From assembly GCA_016713985.1 (NCBI GenBank), contig JADJOD010000003.1:124001-188000 (forward strand): a DNA stretch of 64,000 nt, in the 5' to 3' direction. Position numbers and translations under genes: made by a program. The notes beneath the pieces are model-generated. The model had not been told where the DNA came from, did no database searches, and saw only the letters and a program-made list of their open reading frames with translations. Positions 8,872 to 17,574 of this stretch are shown here, in pieces (position 1 is the first letter of the stretch; every line of letters starts with the position of its first letter). This DNA is from Lewinellaceae bacterium (GTDB lineage Bacteria; Bacteroidota; Bacteroidia; Chitinophagales; Saprospiraceae).

Positions 8872-9537
8872 TCACGGCTTTCCCGCCACCACCACCACAA
8901 TCTCCCCCTTCACCTCTTTTTTGAAAAATGTACTTTCAACTCGGCCAGCGAAGCGGTTTTTACCTCTTCGTGCATCTTGCTGAGTTCCCGCGCGACACAG
9001 GCCACCCGCTCCTCCCCGCAAAAACTGATGAGCTCGTCGATACATTTTAACAGGCGAAACGGCGATTCGTACAACACGAAGGTGTGCGGCAGTTCGGCCA
9101 AGTATTTCAGGCGGGTCTGGCGGCCTTTTTTGTGCGGCAGAAAACCCTTCAAAGTGAAAGGTGTCACAAGGCATGCCACTCGCTACCAATGCCGGTACAA
9201 ATGCCGTTGGCCCCGGCAGGCACTCCACGCGCACACCCCGGCGCACGCAGGCGCGTACCAGCAAAAAACCCGGGTCGCTGATGCCTGGCGTGCCGGCATC
9301 CGATACCAGCGCCATGTCGACGCCGGAAGTGAGTTCGTCCACCACACGTTCCACCACCGCATGTTCATTAAAAGCGTGGAAGGCCCGCAGCGGCGTTTTA
9401 ATGCCGTAATGATCGAGCAAGCGGCGGCTCGTACGGGTATCCTCCGCCAAAACAACCGTTACCTCTTTCAGTACACGCAGCGCGCGCAGCGTGATGTCTT
9501 CAAGATTGCCGATGGGTGTGGGAACGACGTAAAGCAT
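8872..9537 (-). CDS. rsmI: 16S rRNA (cytidine-1402 2'-O) methyltransferase, two frameshifts
   Basis: RsmI methylates the ribose of C1402 in the decoding centre using SAM. The N-terminal half is clear: LYVVPTPIGNLEDITLRA, VLAEDTRTSRRLLDHYGI, SDAGTPGISDPG, and the LPGPTA motif of the tetrapyrrole-methylase fold. After FHFEGF the frame changes (extra base at the A run 9141-9144) into LPHKKGR, then TFVLYESPFRL and ARELSKMHEE. It changes back at the T run 8917-8922 (missing base) to end in KGEIVVVVAGKP. Both breaks are in homopolymers and the joined protein has the expected ~220 residues. I chose the ATG at 9537, not the upstream in-frame ATG, because family proteins begin at LYVVPTPIGN. It is probably cotranscribed with purS. 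Confidence 0.88.
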   Translation of the reverse strand: MLYVVPTPIGNLEDITLRALRVLKEVTVVLAEDTRTSRRLLDHYGIKTPLRAFHAFNEHAVVERVVDELTSGVDMALVSDAGTPGISDPGFLLVRACVRRGVRVECLPGPTAFVPALVASGMPCDTFHFEGFSAAQKRPPDPPEILGRTAAHLRVVRIAVSPVKMYRRAHQFLRGGAGGLCRAGTQQDARRGKNRFAGRVESTFFKKEVKGEIVVVVAGKP

Positions 9538-9540
9538 AGC

Positions 9541-9601
9541 AGTAGCAGTGGGCAGGGGGGGTGGGCACGCACTTCTGCCACCGCCACTGCCCACTGCTAC
9601 T
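9541..9601. repeat. 14-bp perfect inverted repeat between purS and rsmI
   Basis: AGTAGCAGTGGGCA at 9541-9554 is exactly complementary to 9588-9601. The loop is about 33 bases and G/C-rich. The right arm overlaps the purS stop codon. No T-run follows, so read-through control or mRNA processing is more plausible than a strong terminator. Confidence 0.6.
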
Positions 9602-9848
9602 GTTGTTGTAGCGAAAAGTGATACGTTTCCACGATCAAATTAGCCAATAATTTCTGGCAGGCAGTTTCCACGGTTTGTCGCGCTTCGGCTTCGGAAGTCG
9701 CGTCGAGGGTCATGGATACGTGGCGGCCGATCCGCACATCGGTTACGCCGGAGAGATCGAGATGGCTGAGGTTGTTTACAACGGCTTTTCCCTGGGGATC
9801 AAGCAGTTCTTTGTGGGGCATGATGTCAATTTCTGCGACGAATTTCAT
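9597..9848 (-). CDS. purS: Phosphoribosylformylglycinamidine synthase subunit PurS
   Basis: An 83-residue cytoplasmic protein of the PurS family, the small dimeric subunit that joins PurL and PurQ for the fourth step of purine synthesis (FGAR to FGAM). The signature is present: a leading strand FVAEIDIMPHKELLDPQG, then AVVNNLSHL, then VRIGRHVSMTLDA, and a C-terminal helix with ACQKLLANLIVE. Length is normal for PurS. It sits between pssA and rsmI on the same strand; purL and purQ are not in the window. Confidence 0.9.
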   Translation of the reverse strand: MKFVAEIDIMPHKELLDPQGKAVVNNLSHLDLSGVTDVRIGRHVSMTLDATSEAEARQTVETACQKLLANLIVETYHFSLQQQ

Positions 9849-9889
9849 ATTTGTGTGGGACGGATGTTGGTAATGGATGGAGAGATGAA

Positions 9890-10613
9890 TCAGCTGGCCA
9901 GGACTTTATCTTTCATAAAAATGGAGATCAATACGTAAAATACGATCACGGCGGAAAACGCGAGTTCTTTTAAAAAAATAACCAGCCCGACGAATACTGC
10001 AAGGAAAACGAGGGAAAAGGTGTTGCTGCGCCAGTCGAAGGATTTGATTTTCATGCCGAACATGGGAATTTCGCTGTTCATGAGCCAGGAAAGCAAGGCG
10101 ATCAATGCAAATATAAACCATTGATTGCCAATCATTTCTCCCAATCCGAACCGGTTATGGTACGCCGAGAGAGCCAGTCCGAGTACAAACACCGTACACG
10201 CCGGGGTGCTGAGACCGATAAAATATCTTGATTGGCGGGTATCGATATTAAACTTTCCCAGGCGCATGGCGGCAAACATGGTCAGCACAAATGCCGGTAA
10301 TGCTTCCGTCCGGATTCCGGCGGGGTTGAAATGCTCGCCGCCCTGAAATACCGGGTTGGAAATCAAGGTATAAAACATGGCCCCGGCACAACGCCAAAAC
10401 TCACCACGTCGGCCAGAGAGTCGAGTTGTTTGCCGAGCGGGGACGTAATTCCCATCGCGCGCGTGCCGTCATCCCGTCTGCGTAATCGCAAACAAAACAA
10501 CCGAGTACAAACCAGGCTGCCACAACGGTTTCGTGATTCAGAGAAAACACGAGTGCACAGCAACCGAAAAATAAATTACTGAGTGTGAGAAAGTTGGGAA
10601 TATGTCGGGACAT
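9890..10613 (-). CDS. pssA: CDP-diacylglycerol-serine O-phosphatidyltransferase, two frameshifts
   Basis: An integral membrane enzyme that makes phosphatidylserine, the precursor of phosphatidylethanolamine. The reading frame begins MSRHIPNFLTLSNLFFGC. The CDP-alcohol phosphotransferase motif is recovered across two breaks: CDYADGMTARA, then MGITSPLGKQLDSLADVVSFG, then MFYTLISNP. The first break is at the CG dinucleotide run 10456-10463 (two extra bases or one missing). The second is at the C run 10381-10384 (one missing). The rest is hydrophobic and ends KDKVLAS. The joined protein, about 240 residues, is normal for the family. I took the ATG at 10613 because it starts the conserved MSRHIPN. 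It heads the pssA-purS-rsmI group. Confidence 0.87.
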
Positions 10614-10620
10614 GCTAAAC

Positions 10621-10744
10621 GGTTTCAAGGTTTCAGGGTTTCAAGGTTTCAGGGTTTAAAGGTTTCATGGTTTAAGGGTTTCAAGGTTAAGCGTTGCTAC
10701 AACCTTGAAACCCTTAAACCCTTAAACCCTGAAACCCTGAAACC
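10621..10744. repeat. Hairpin with arms of ~8-nt GGTTTCA-type tandem units
   Basis: The left side repeats GGTTTCAAGGTTTCAGG-like units from 10621 to 10688. The right arm, 10701-10744, is complementary to 10645-10688 at 40 of 44 positions, with a 12-base loop. It lies upstream of pssA (minus strand) and before the SprB-repeat gene (plus strand). The remaining gap to 10951 holds no gene that I can see. It is one of several hairpins of this type in the window. Confidence 0.75.
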
Positions 10745-10951
10745 TTTCTGCGGCAAATGTAGAATTTTTACAGTGAACGGTATTTTGCTAATTTGCGGCG
10801 TTTCGACGAATATTACGGGCTGCTTTAACGTAAACAACCTGGTTTTCAGTTTTATTAAGAAAACTTTGACACAAAGCAAAACCAACAAAAACCCCTGTTT
10901 GTGCGTCTTTGCTAAAACTGATTTTTGTTCCCAATAAAAACACAGCGTGCC

Positions 10952-13705
10952 ATGAGAAAACTTGCACTCGTTTTAATCTTATTCCTGTCTGCCGCCGCCG
11001 CTGTCTGGGCGCAACCCTCCAACGACGACTGTATCACGCCGATCGTTGTTACCAATGTTGCCAACTGGTGCAGCCCAGCCGGCGCTTATACCAACGCCGG
11101 CGCAACACCCTCCGGCTACGGGCCGGCCACTTGTTTCGGCGCAACAACCCAAAACGACGTATGGTTTTCTTTTACGCCGCAAGCCACGGATGTGACCATC
11201 ACGGTACGTGGCGCAACCCAGCAGTCGCCCGGCGGCACGTTGCAGGATCCCCAGGTAGCGCTTTATTTCGGCACCTGCGGCGGGACGCTCAATGAACTGG
11301 AATGTGCATCGTCCAGCGGCAATTTCAATATTGCAGAAGCATACGAAGGTGGTTTGTTTGTCGGTTCCACGTACTACATCCGGGTGCAGGGAGCGGCCGG
11401 CCAGACCGGTACTTTTCAATTGTGTATCAATAATTACAACCTGCCGGTCACCCCCACATCCGACTGCCCGCAATCGTCCATTCTGTGTGACAAATCGCCG
11501 TTTGTGGTGCAAAGTGTGGTCGGCGCCGGCACCAATAACCTGGAAATGGAGGATGCCACCTGCTTTTTCAACGGCGTGCCGGGTCTGAAAGAATCCAACT
11601 CCACCTGGTTCGTCTGGACCTGCGCCCAATCCGGCACACTGGAATTCGAACTGACGCCGCTGAACGGCCCCGACGACCTCGATTTTGTCATATACCGCCT
11701 GCCCAACGGCATCGGAAACTGCCAGGGCAAAGAAATAGTGCGTTGTATGGCTTCCGGCGCCAATCAGAATGGCGTGGGCGACGCCTTGTGTCTGGGCAAA
11801 ACCGGTCTGCGGGCCGGCGACCCCGATATCAGCGAAGACGCAGGTTGTACGGACGCCGGCGACGACGCCTGGCTCAGGCCGCTCGATATGGTGGCCGGCG
11901 AAACATACGCGCTGGTGGTCAACAACTTCTCTTTATCCGGCAATGGTTTTTCCATCGAATTTGGAGGGACTGGCGAGTTTTTAGGCCCGACGGCACAATT
12001 TATCACCGACCCGCAGGCGGTATGCCTCGGCACACCGGTACAGGTTATTGACGCATCCACCTTCCCGATCGGCAGCATTACGGAATGGAACTGGAGTTTC
12101 GGCGCTGACGCCGTTCCTCAAATCGCTACCGGCCCCGGGCCGCACACGGTGGCTTTTAACACACCCGGCCAACACCCCGTTGTGCTCACCCTCAAAACCG
12201 ACCTCGGGTGCAAAGTCACCCAGATTCAAAACACCCTCATTTACCCTGACGTTCAGGTAGATACGGTGATCGCCGCCCCCGATTGCAACGGAACGGCCAA
12301 CGGCTCCATCGTGATCAACAACATCACGAGTGGCACGCCGCCCTACCTGTTCAGTTGGAACAATGGCCCGTTTACCCCGGATAGCACCCTCTCCAACCTC
12401 GGCGTCGGTGTTTATACCCTGGTGATCCAGGACGCCAATAATTGTATCACCGACCTGACCATCGATGTGCAGGAAAGGATTTTGACCGCCGAGGCCGTGG
12501 TCACCAAACCGCTCTGTTATGGCGACAGCAACGGGTTTATTACACTCAACGTCACCAATGGCAAACCGCCCGTTTTGTTCGATTGGGGTAACGGATTCAT
12601 TCCCAACAACATGCAGGGTGGTTTCGACGCCGGCGTTTATACCATTACCGGCGTGGATAACGTGCTTTGCGAAGGCACATTTACGGTGACGGTGACGGAT
12701 AATCCGCCGCTGGAATTAGTGCTCGATACCATCGATATTTCCTGTTTCGGCGCCAATGACGGCGTCGCACTCGCGGAACCCTCGGGGGGCGTCGGCAATT
12801 TTACCTATCAATGGTCGGACAACCAACTCACACAGGAGGCTTCGGGCCTGGCGCCCGGCCAGATCGACATAACGGTGACCGACGGCAACGGCTGCACCAT
12901 CACCGGCGGCGTATTTATCGTTGAACCGCCGGATGTAGGTATCAACCTGCTGGGTGTGATGGATTTGTTGTGCAACGGTATTCCCACCGGCGAAATCGAC
13001 GTGGAAGGCACGGGCGGTCGACCCGGTTATATGTACAGCGCCGACGGGGTGACTTATTTGCCGGCGAGCCCCCTGGTTGACCTTCCGGCGGGCGATTATT
13101 GGATCAAGGTGAAAGATTCGGCGGGTTGTACGGATTCCGTTTTTGCCACCATCGCCCAGCCGCCCCAACTCATCGTCGCCGCCGAACCCGCCGATACCAC
13201 CCTCGAACTCGGATTTACCGTCGATATTTCAACCGTTACGGCGCCATTAGGCCGGCCGGTTACTTTTGAGTGGACACCGCCGCTGGGCATCAGCGATGTA
13301 TTGGATGGGGAGCCCACCATTACAGCCATCAGCAATCAGATCTATATCGTCAAAATCACCGACGAAGACGGCTGTATGGCAAGTGATACGGTGAACATCC
13401 GGGTGAATAAAAGCCGCCCCGTTTATTTCCCCAACGTATTTGCGCCGGACAAACCCTATCCGAACGATCATTTCACCGGTTTCAGCGGCCCGGCGGTCGA
13501 TCAGTTTTCACTGCTGCGTATTTATGACCGCTGGGGCGAACTGGTTTTCGAAAAACAGGATTTTCCGCTAAATGAACCCAACTTCGGCTGGGACGGCACT
13601 TTCCGGGGGAAAAAAGTTACGGGTGTGTTCACCTGGTACGCTCTGGTGCGTTTTGTCGACCAGGAAGAACTGCCTTACGACGGCAGCGTGACGGTGGTGC
13701 GATAA
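10952..13705 (+). CDS. T9SS surface protein with SprB repeats and type B sorting tail
   Basis: About 917 residues. The ATG at 10952 begins a clear signal peptide (MRKLALVLILFLSAAAAVWAQ), so I prefer it to the upstream start. After two beta-rich domains (about 25-340, the first with NDVWFSFTP) there is a PKD-like domain (VQVIDASTFPIGSITEWNWSF). Four or so SprB-type repeats follow, each spelled C-x-G-x-x-x-G and PPYLFSWNNG or VGNFTYQWSD. The C-terminus is the gliding-motility-associated CHU_C domain: PVYFPNVFAPD, IYDRWGELVFEK, WDGTFRGK, VFTWYALV. That tail targets cargo for type IX secretion and surface display. The gene stands alone; the natural ligand is unknown. Confidence 0.88.
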   Translation: MRKLALVLILFLSAAAAVWAQPSNDDCITPIVVTNVANWCSPAGAYTNAGATPSGYGPATCFGATTQNDVWFSFTPQATDVTITVRGATQQSPGGTLQDPQVALYFGTCGGTLNELECASSSGNFNIAEAYEGGLFVGSTYYIRVQGAAGQTGTFQLCINNYNLPVTPTSDCPQSSILCDKSPFVVQSVVGAGTNNLEMEDATCFFNGVPGLKESNSTWFVWTCAQSGTLEFELTPLNGPDDLDFVIYRLPNGIGNCQGKEIVRCMASGANQNGVGDALCLGKTGLRAGDPDISEDAGCTDAGDDAWLRPLDMVAGETYALVVNNFSLSGNGFSIEFGGTGEFLGPTAQFITDPQAVCLGTPVQVIDASTFPIGSITEWNWSFGADAVPQIATGPGPHTVAFNTPGQHPVVLTLKTDLGCKVTQIQNTLIYPDVQVDTVIAAPDCNGTANGSIVINNITSGTPPYLFSWNNGPFTPDSTLSNLGVGVYTLVIQDANNCITDLTIDVQERILTAEAVVTKPLCYGDSNGFITLNVTNGKPPVLFDWGNGFIPNNMQGGFDAGVYTITGVDNVLCEGTFTVTVTDNPPLELVLDTIDISCFGANDGVALAEPSGGVGNFTYQWSDNQLTQEASGLAPGQIDITVTDGNGCTITGGVFIVEPPDVGINLLGVMDLLCNGIPTGEIDVEGTGGRPGYMYSADGVTYLPASPLVDLPAGDYWIKVKDSAGCTDSVFATIAQPPQLIVAAEPADTTLELGFTVDISTVTAPLGRPVTFEWTPPLGISDVLDGEPTITAISNQIYIVKITDEDGCMASDTVNIRVNKSRPVYFPNVFAPDKPYPNDHFTGFSGPAVDQFSLLRIYDRWGELVFEKQDFPLNEPNFGWDGTFRGKKVTGVFTWYALVRFVDQEELPYDGSVTVVR

Positions 13706-13719
13706 CGCCGACAAGTAAG

Positions 13720-13892
13720 TTTTTGACAGGGTTTACAGGCAATTTTAACCTGTAAATCCTGTAAATCCTGTCAAAAATAAACGGCAGGAAGCCCTGAAAC
13801 CAGGGCTCGGATTTGAGTAAATCCTGTCAAAAATAAACGGCAGGAAGCCCTGAAACCAAGGCTCGGATTTGAGTAAATCCTGTAACCCTGTC
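13720..13892. repeat. CTGTAAATC-type hairpin plus two 56-bp tandem repeats
   Basis: TTTTTGACAGGGTTTACAGG at 13720-13739 pairs with CCTGTAAATCCTGTCAAAAA at 13758-13777. From 13762 a 56-base unit (TAAATCCTGTCAAAAATAAA onward) is repeated in tandem at 13762-13817 and 13818-13873 with about one difference, and a partial third copy follows. Each unit carries its own small CCCTGAAACCAGGG palindrome. It directly follows the SprB-repeat gene, so the first hairpin may be its terminator. Confidence 0.75.
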
Positions 13893-13924
13893 AAAAATAA
13901 ACCCGTCAAACAAGCAAGCGGAAC

Positions 13925-13932
13925 TACATTTG
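13925..13932 (+). promoter_or_regulatory. Candidate Bacteroidota -7 element
   Basis: TACATTTG matches TAnnTTTG exactly and lies 21 bases before the ATG at 13954. Its position argues against the TTG at 13930 as a start. No -33 element is clear. Confidence 0.45.
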
Positions 13933-13953
13933 CCGGGTCAAAACCCAGCACGA

Positions 13954-15267
13954 ATGCCCTATCGCAACATCCGTCTGCACCCTGTTCTGCGCTTCTTCTA
14001 TTTTATATTCCGGACACTTGCGTGGCTCGGAGTTACTGTTTTTTACCGGCGTCGCGTGGTGCTGGGTGGCGAACATTTTCGTTTCGACGGGCCTGCCATC
14101 GTCATCACCAACCATCCCAGCACCCTGATGGATGTGTTTCACCCCGGTTTGCCGATCCGGCAGGAAATGTTTTTTCTGGCCAATTACAGCCTGTTCAAAC
14201 ACCCGGTGAGCAACTGGCTGCTCACCCGATTGTATTGTATTCCGGTAAAACGTCGGGAAGACGTGGCAGAAGGGGAGATGCGCGACAACAACGCTGCGTT
14301 TGAACAATCGTTCCGGCATCTCGAACAAAATGGCGTACTTTTTATCGCCGCCGAAGGAACAAGCTGGATGAACCGCTGGGTGCGTGAATTCAAAACGGGC
14401 GCCGCCCGGATCGCATTGAATACCGAAGCCCGCAATACCTGGCGCCTCGGTGTGAAGATTATTCCGGTCGGATTGTCGTATTCGGCGCCCCACCTGTTTC
14501 GCAGTGATGTTGTGGTCAATTGTGGTGAAGCAGTTAACCCGAAAGACTGGGCGGAATCCTTTGCCCTTGACCCCGAAAAAACGGTTGATGACCTGACCGC
14601 CGAACTCCAGCGCCGCGTCACTGCGCTGACCATCCATACCCGCGACGAAGCGGGCGAACAATTTGTCACCCGCCTCGAAGAAATGATGAACAACGAACGC
14701 CCACTTTCGCCTGAGGCGTCGTTTTTTCGCACTAAAAAATTGGCTGACAATGAATTAGATCATCAAAATCTCAGGCAAAAAAACAACCTGTATTTTGAAA
14801 ACTTAAAAAATGCCGGTCTGACCGACCTCGGTTTGGCGGCCTGGACTGCAAAAAACTCCGAAAAATGGTCAGGAGCGACATACCGGGCACTGGTCGTGGG
14901 TTTTTTGCCTTTTGCAGCGGGTTATTGTTTTTGGTTTTTGCCCTGTTACCTCCCCTGGCTGCTGAATAAAAAATTGAACCTCTACATCGGTTACAGTTCG
15001 TCTGTCAAAATTTTGGCAGGACTGATCACTTTCCCCCTGGCATTGTGGGCGGCTTATCGCGCGGGTGTTATGCTTTCGGGTTCAGGATACCTGGGCGTGG
15101 TTGCAGTATTTTCGGCCATTCTGCTCGGTTTTTTTGCCGAATGGTACATGGATCTGGCCAAAAAAATGGGACAACGCGGGCGGGCAGGGCGTTTTGCCCG
15201 GACTCACAGGCAAGCATTCGAAACCTTGCTGGTTATGCGCCGGGAGATTTTGTCCGGCCGGGTTTGA
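13954..15267 (+). CDS. LPLAT/PlsC-family acyltransferase with membrane tail
   Basis: About 437 residues. The lysophospholipid acyltransferase HX4D box is NHPSTLMD, and a second family block is EGTSW. An ATG at 13954 starts MPYRNIRLHPVLRFF, a good lead before the first hydrophobic segment; the TTG at 13930 falls inside a promoter-like element and is rejected. The C-terminal third carries two or three hydrophobic stretches (VVGFLPFAAGYCFWFLP, VKILAGLITFPLALWAAY). The family moves acyl chains onto glycerol phosphates or other lipids; the substrate here is not known. It is a single gene that converges with the membrane-protein gene at 15296. Confidence 0.82.
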   Translation: MPYRNIRLHPVLRFFYFIFRTLAWLGVTVFYRRRVVLGGEHFRFDGPAIVITNHPSTLMDVFHPGLPIRQEMFFLANYSLFKHPVSNWLLTRLYCIPVKRREDVAEGEMRDNNAAFEQSFRHLEQNGVLFIAAEGTSWMNRWVREFKTGAARIALNTEARNTWRLGVKIIPVGLSYSAPHLFRSDVVVNCGEAVNPKDWAESFALDPEKTVDDLTAELQRRVTALTIHTRDEAGEQFVTRLEEMMNNERPLSPEASFFRTKKLADNELDHQNLRQKNNLYFENLKNAGLTDLGLAAWTAKNSEKWSGATYRALVVGFLPFAAGYCFWFLPCYLPWLLNKKLNLYIGYSSSVKILAGLITFPLALWAAYRAGVMLSGSGYLGVVAVFSAILLGFFAEWYMDLAKKMGQRGRAGRFARTHRQAFETLLVMRREILSGRV

Positions 15268-15295
15268 CGTTTGACCGGGTTATTCCCGCCGGCAC

Positions 15296-15832
15296 TCAAT
15301 TCCCGAAAAACTGATCGTAGGGGTTGTCGGGTTTTGCGGGCCGCCGGGTGGTTTCGGGCTGCTCTTTTTCGGGAAGTTCGGGTGGCTCCACCGGTTCGGC
15401 CTCGCCGGCTTCTCCTTTCGGGTGGCTTTCCAGTTCTTCAAATTCGGCAAATTCAGCCTCCTCTGCCTTCCCAAAAGCGCCCGATTGGCGGCGCAGTTGC
15501 TCCAGTTTGCGGTATCCCAGCGATTTTACGAATAAATAGAGGGCGAACACCGGAAATACCAGGACCGCGATCGCGGCAGTAAACAAGCCGCCTAAGGGAT
15601 TGGTTTCCAAACCTTTGAACCAGTCCCGGAACGTGTCGGTCACGGCCCGCCAATTGATGATCAGGGCCAGCACAAACAAGGCCGGCGCAGCCCAATAGAG
15701 CAGAAAAAAAAGTCCTTTCAGAATATAATAAGCCGCAATTAATCCAAAAATGCCGAATATCAGGCAGCCCAGCCCACCTCCGCCCGAAAAACGGGTAGCA
15801 AAACGACCATTGCCCGAACTGTAAAATACCAT
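15296..15832 (-). CDS. Unknown membrane protein with acidic C-terminal tail
   Basis: A 178-residue protein with no recognised family. A glycine-rich start (FSGGGGLGCLIFGIFGLIAA) leads into three likely membrane helices: near residues 22-40, 46-60 and 84-105. The last 70 residues are charged and rich in E and P (EEAEFAEFEELESHPKG), probably a soluble tail ending DNPYDQFFGN. It is the third of three minus-strand genes after xerD and an EVE-domain gene; gaps of 44 and 88 bases suggest cotranscription is possible. No function can be given. Confidence 0.6.
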   Translation of the reverse strand: MVFYSSGNGRFATRFSGGGGLGCLIFGIFGLIAAYYILKGLFFLLYWAAPALFVLALIINWRAVTDTFRDWFKGLETNPLGGLFTAAIAVLVFPVFALYLFVKSLGYRKLEQLRRQSGAFGKAEEAEFAEFEELESHPKGEAGEAEPVEPPELPEKEQPETTRRPAKPDNPYDQFFGN

Positions 15833-15920
15833 GTTGTTGAGTTTGAAGTTTGGCGCACTGAATACCCGGATTTTCGACTGTTTTGCCGGTTTCAGGGCGT
15901 TTGATATGGATGCGCCGGGG

Positions 15921-16334
15921 TCAAAGTTTCGTGTCTCCCAGCGAAAGCAGGGTGGAAAATTCGTCGAAACTAACGGGCATCACCGACAAACGTCCGTTTC
16001 GCACCAGACCAAGCTGTTGCAATGCGGGGTGATTTTTGATCTGCTGCAGTGAAACGGGGCGTGTAAAAGATATGAACGGTTCGAGGTCCACCGACGACCA
16101 GTCGCCTTTGTCGGCGGTCGGATCCGGGTAATGTTCCGTCAATACCCGCGCGATGCCGACCACTTCCAGCCCGATATTCGAATGATAAAAAAGGCATAAA
16201 TCGCCGGTTTTCATGGCGCGCAGGTTATTCCGCGCCTGGTAGTTGCGCACACCGTCCCAACGGGTTCGCCCGTCTTTGACGAGTTGGTCGTAGCCATAAA
16301 CATCGGGTTCGGATTTTACAAGCCAGTATTGCAT
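15921..16334 (-). CDS. EVE-domain protein
   Basis: A 137-residue cytoplasmic protein that is essentially one EVE domain, a PUA-like fold. The family pattern is plain: WLVKSEPDVYGYDQLVKDG, WDGVRNYQARNNLRAMKTGD, LCLFYHSNIG, VVGIARV and DPTADKGDW. Related domains bind modified bases in DNA or RNA (the human relative THYN1 is a modified-cytosine candidate reader); the bacterial single-domain form has no settled role. It is downstream of xerD by 44 bases on the same strand. Confidence 0.9.
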   Translation of the reverse strand: MQYWLVKSEPDVYGYDQLVKDGRTRWDGVRNYQARNNLRAMKTGDLCLFYHSNIGLEVVGIARVLTEHYPDPTADKGDWSSVDLEPFISFTRPVSLQQIKNHPALQQLGLVRNGRLSVMPVSFDEFSTLLSLGDTKL

Positions 16335-16378
16335 ATTAAATTGTTATTGAGGATATTATATGGTTCGGGTCGCTGTCG

Positions 16379-17287
16379 CTACATTTTTAACCGGGGATGG
16401 TAAAGGTAAATGGTCTCTTTCAGGTACTCGGTATCCAAATGCGTGTAAATTTCCGTCGTGGTGATACTTTCATGGCCCAGCATATCCTGTACTGCTTTGA
16501 GGTCGGCGCCGCCTTCCACGAGGTGGGTGGCGAAGGAATGCCGGAAGGTATGGGGACTGATATTTTTTGTCACACCTGCTTTTTCGGCGAGTTCCTTGAT
16601 GATGTAAAATACCATGACGCGGGTCATACGTGCACCGCGCCGGTTGAGAAAAACGGTGTTTTCATGGCCGGGGCGGATTTTTTCGCGGTGGACGCGCACG
16701 TGATCGAGATACATCCGCAGGTATTTAACGGCTTCCTGGCCGATGGGCACAAGGCGTTCCTTGTCGTTTTTGCCAATTACTTTTACAAAACCCGCTTCGG
16801 TAAAGAGGTGGGTGATCTTCAGATGAACCAGCTCACTGACCCGTAACCCGCAGGCGTACAATACTTCCACAATAGCCCGGTTGCGAACGCCGAGTGGTTC
16901 TGACAGGTCGATCACGGAAAGCATGGCCTGAATTTCGTGAACGGACAACACTTCGGGCACTTTTCGACGCAGGCGCGGGCCTTCGAGCAACTCGGTCGGG
17001 TCGTCGTCGATCAGGTCTTCCACCAGCAGGAATTTGTAAAAAGCCCGCAGGCCGGAGATGAGACGCGCCTGTGAATTGGCTTCCAGGCCCAGTTGGTTGA
17101 CCCAGAGAATAAAGTTTTCCAGATCGCCCTGCGATACTTTCAACGGCGGTACCGCCCGGTTTTCAATCTCCAGGTACCGCACGAATTTCCGCACGTCGTC
17201 GAGGTATGCACCGATGGTGTTCGGGCTGAAGGAGCGTTCGAGCAACATGTAATCGCGGAATGTATTCAATGCGGTTTGCCAGTTCAT
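16379..17287 (-). CDS. xerD: Tyrosine recombinase XerD
   Basis: A 302-residue site-specific recombinase. The N-terminal SAM-like domain covers about residues 1-90 (FRDYMLLERSFSPNTIGAY). All catalytic residues of the tyrosine recombinase family are present: R149 in CGLRVSEL, K173 in the beta-hairpin, H246 and R249 in HTFRHSFATHL, H272 in DMLGHESI, and the nucleophile Y281 in IYTHLD. Length and motifs match XerD of the dif-site chromosome-dimer system; integrase-type relatives usually differ at the C-terminus. No dif-like site was recognised nearby, and no mobile element flanks it. Confidence 0.9.
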   Translation of the reverse strand: MNWQTALNTFRDYMLLERSFSPNTIGAYLDDVRKFVRYLEIENRAVPPLKVSQGDLENFILWVNQLGLEANSQARLISGLRAFYKFLLVEDLIDDDPTELLEGPRLRRKVPEVLSVHEIQAMLSVIDLSEPLGVRNRAIVEVLYACGLRVSELVHLKITHLFTEAGFVKVIGKNDKERLVPIGQEAVKYLRMYLDHVRVHREKIRPGHENTVFLNRRGARMTRVMVFYIIKELAEKAGVTKNISPHTFRHSFATHLVEGGADLKAVQDMLGHESITTTEIYTHLDTEYLKETIYLYHPRLKM

Positions 17288-17290
17288 TTC

Positions 17291-17397
17291 GTTACGCGGA
17301 TTTTGAGCGCATTTTACAGGTTTACGCGAATAGTTTGGTTACGCGGATTTTGAGCAACGCCTCCCATTCATCATTCATCATTCCTCATTCATCATTA
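17291..17397. repeat. 18-bp direct repeats and ATTCATC tandem run upstream of xerD
   Basis: GTTACGCGGATTTTGAGC occurs at 17291-17308 and again at 17338-17355. About ten bases further, 17366-17397 is a run of CATTCATCATT-like units of about seven bases with no obvious second arm. The gap 17288-17574, between xerD and the divergent kinase gene, holds no gene that I can see. The repeats may be part of the local hairpin family or a remnant of one. Confidence 0.6.
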
Positions 17398-17574
17398 TAA
17401 ACGCCTATTTTGGGCCCGCTCCGTTAAACCGAGGTTAAACAGCCTCCCGGAAGTTTCGAAACGATATATTTTCGCCCGGAAAAACGTTATTTACAAACCG
17501 GTTTTTGGGTCTGTTTGATTAAAAAATTCACCCGCAATTGCCGCTGAAATCCCATCGTCCAACCCAAATAGAAT

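Noticed and set aside
13745..13951. A small minus-strand frame with GFTGFTG ending
   Set aside because: It translates the tandem repeat region and has no start context or family pattern.
16379..17287. The XerD gene as an integrase of a mobile element
   Set aside because: Length, motifs and neighbours fit chromosomal XerD; no attachment repeats or cargo genes.
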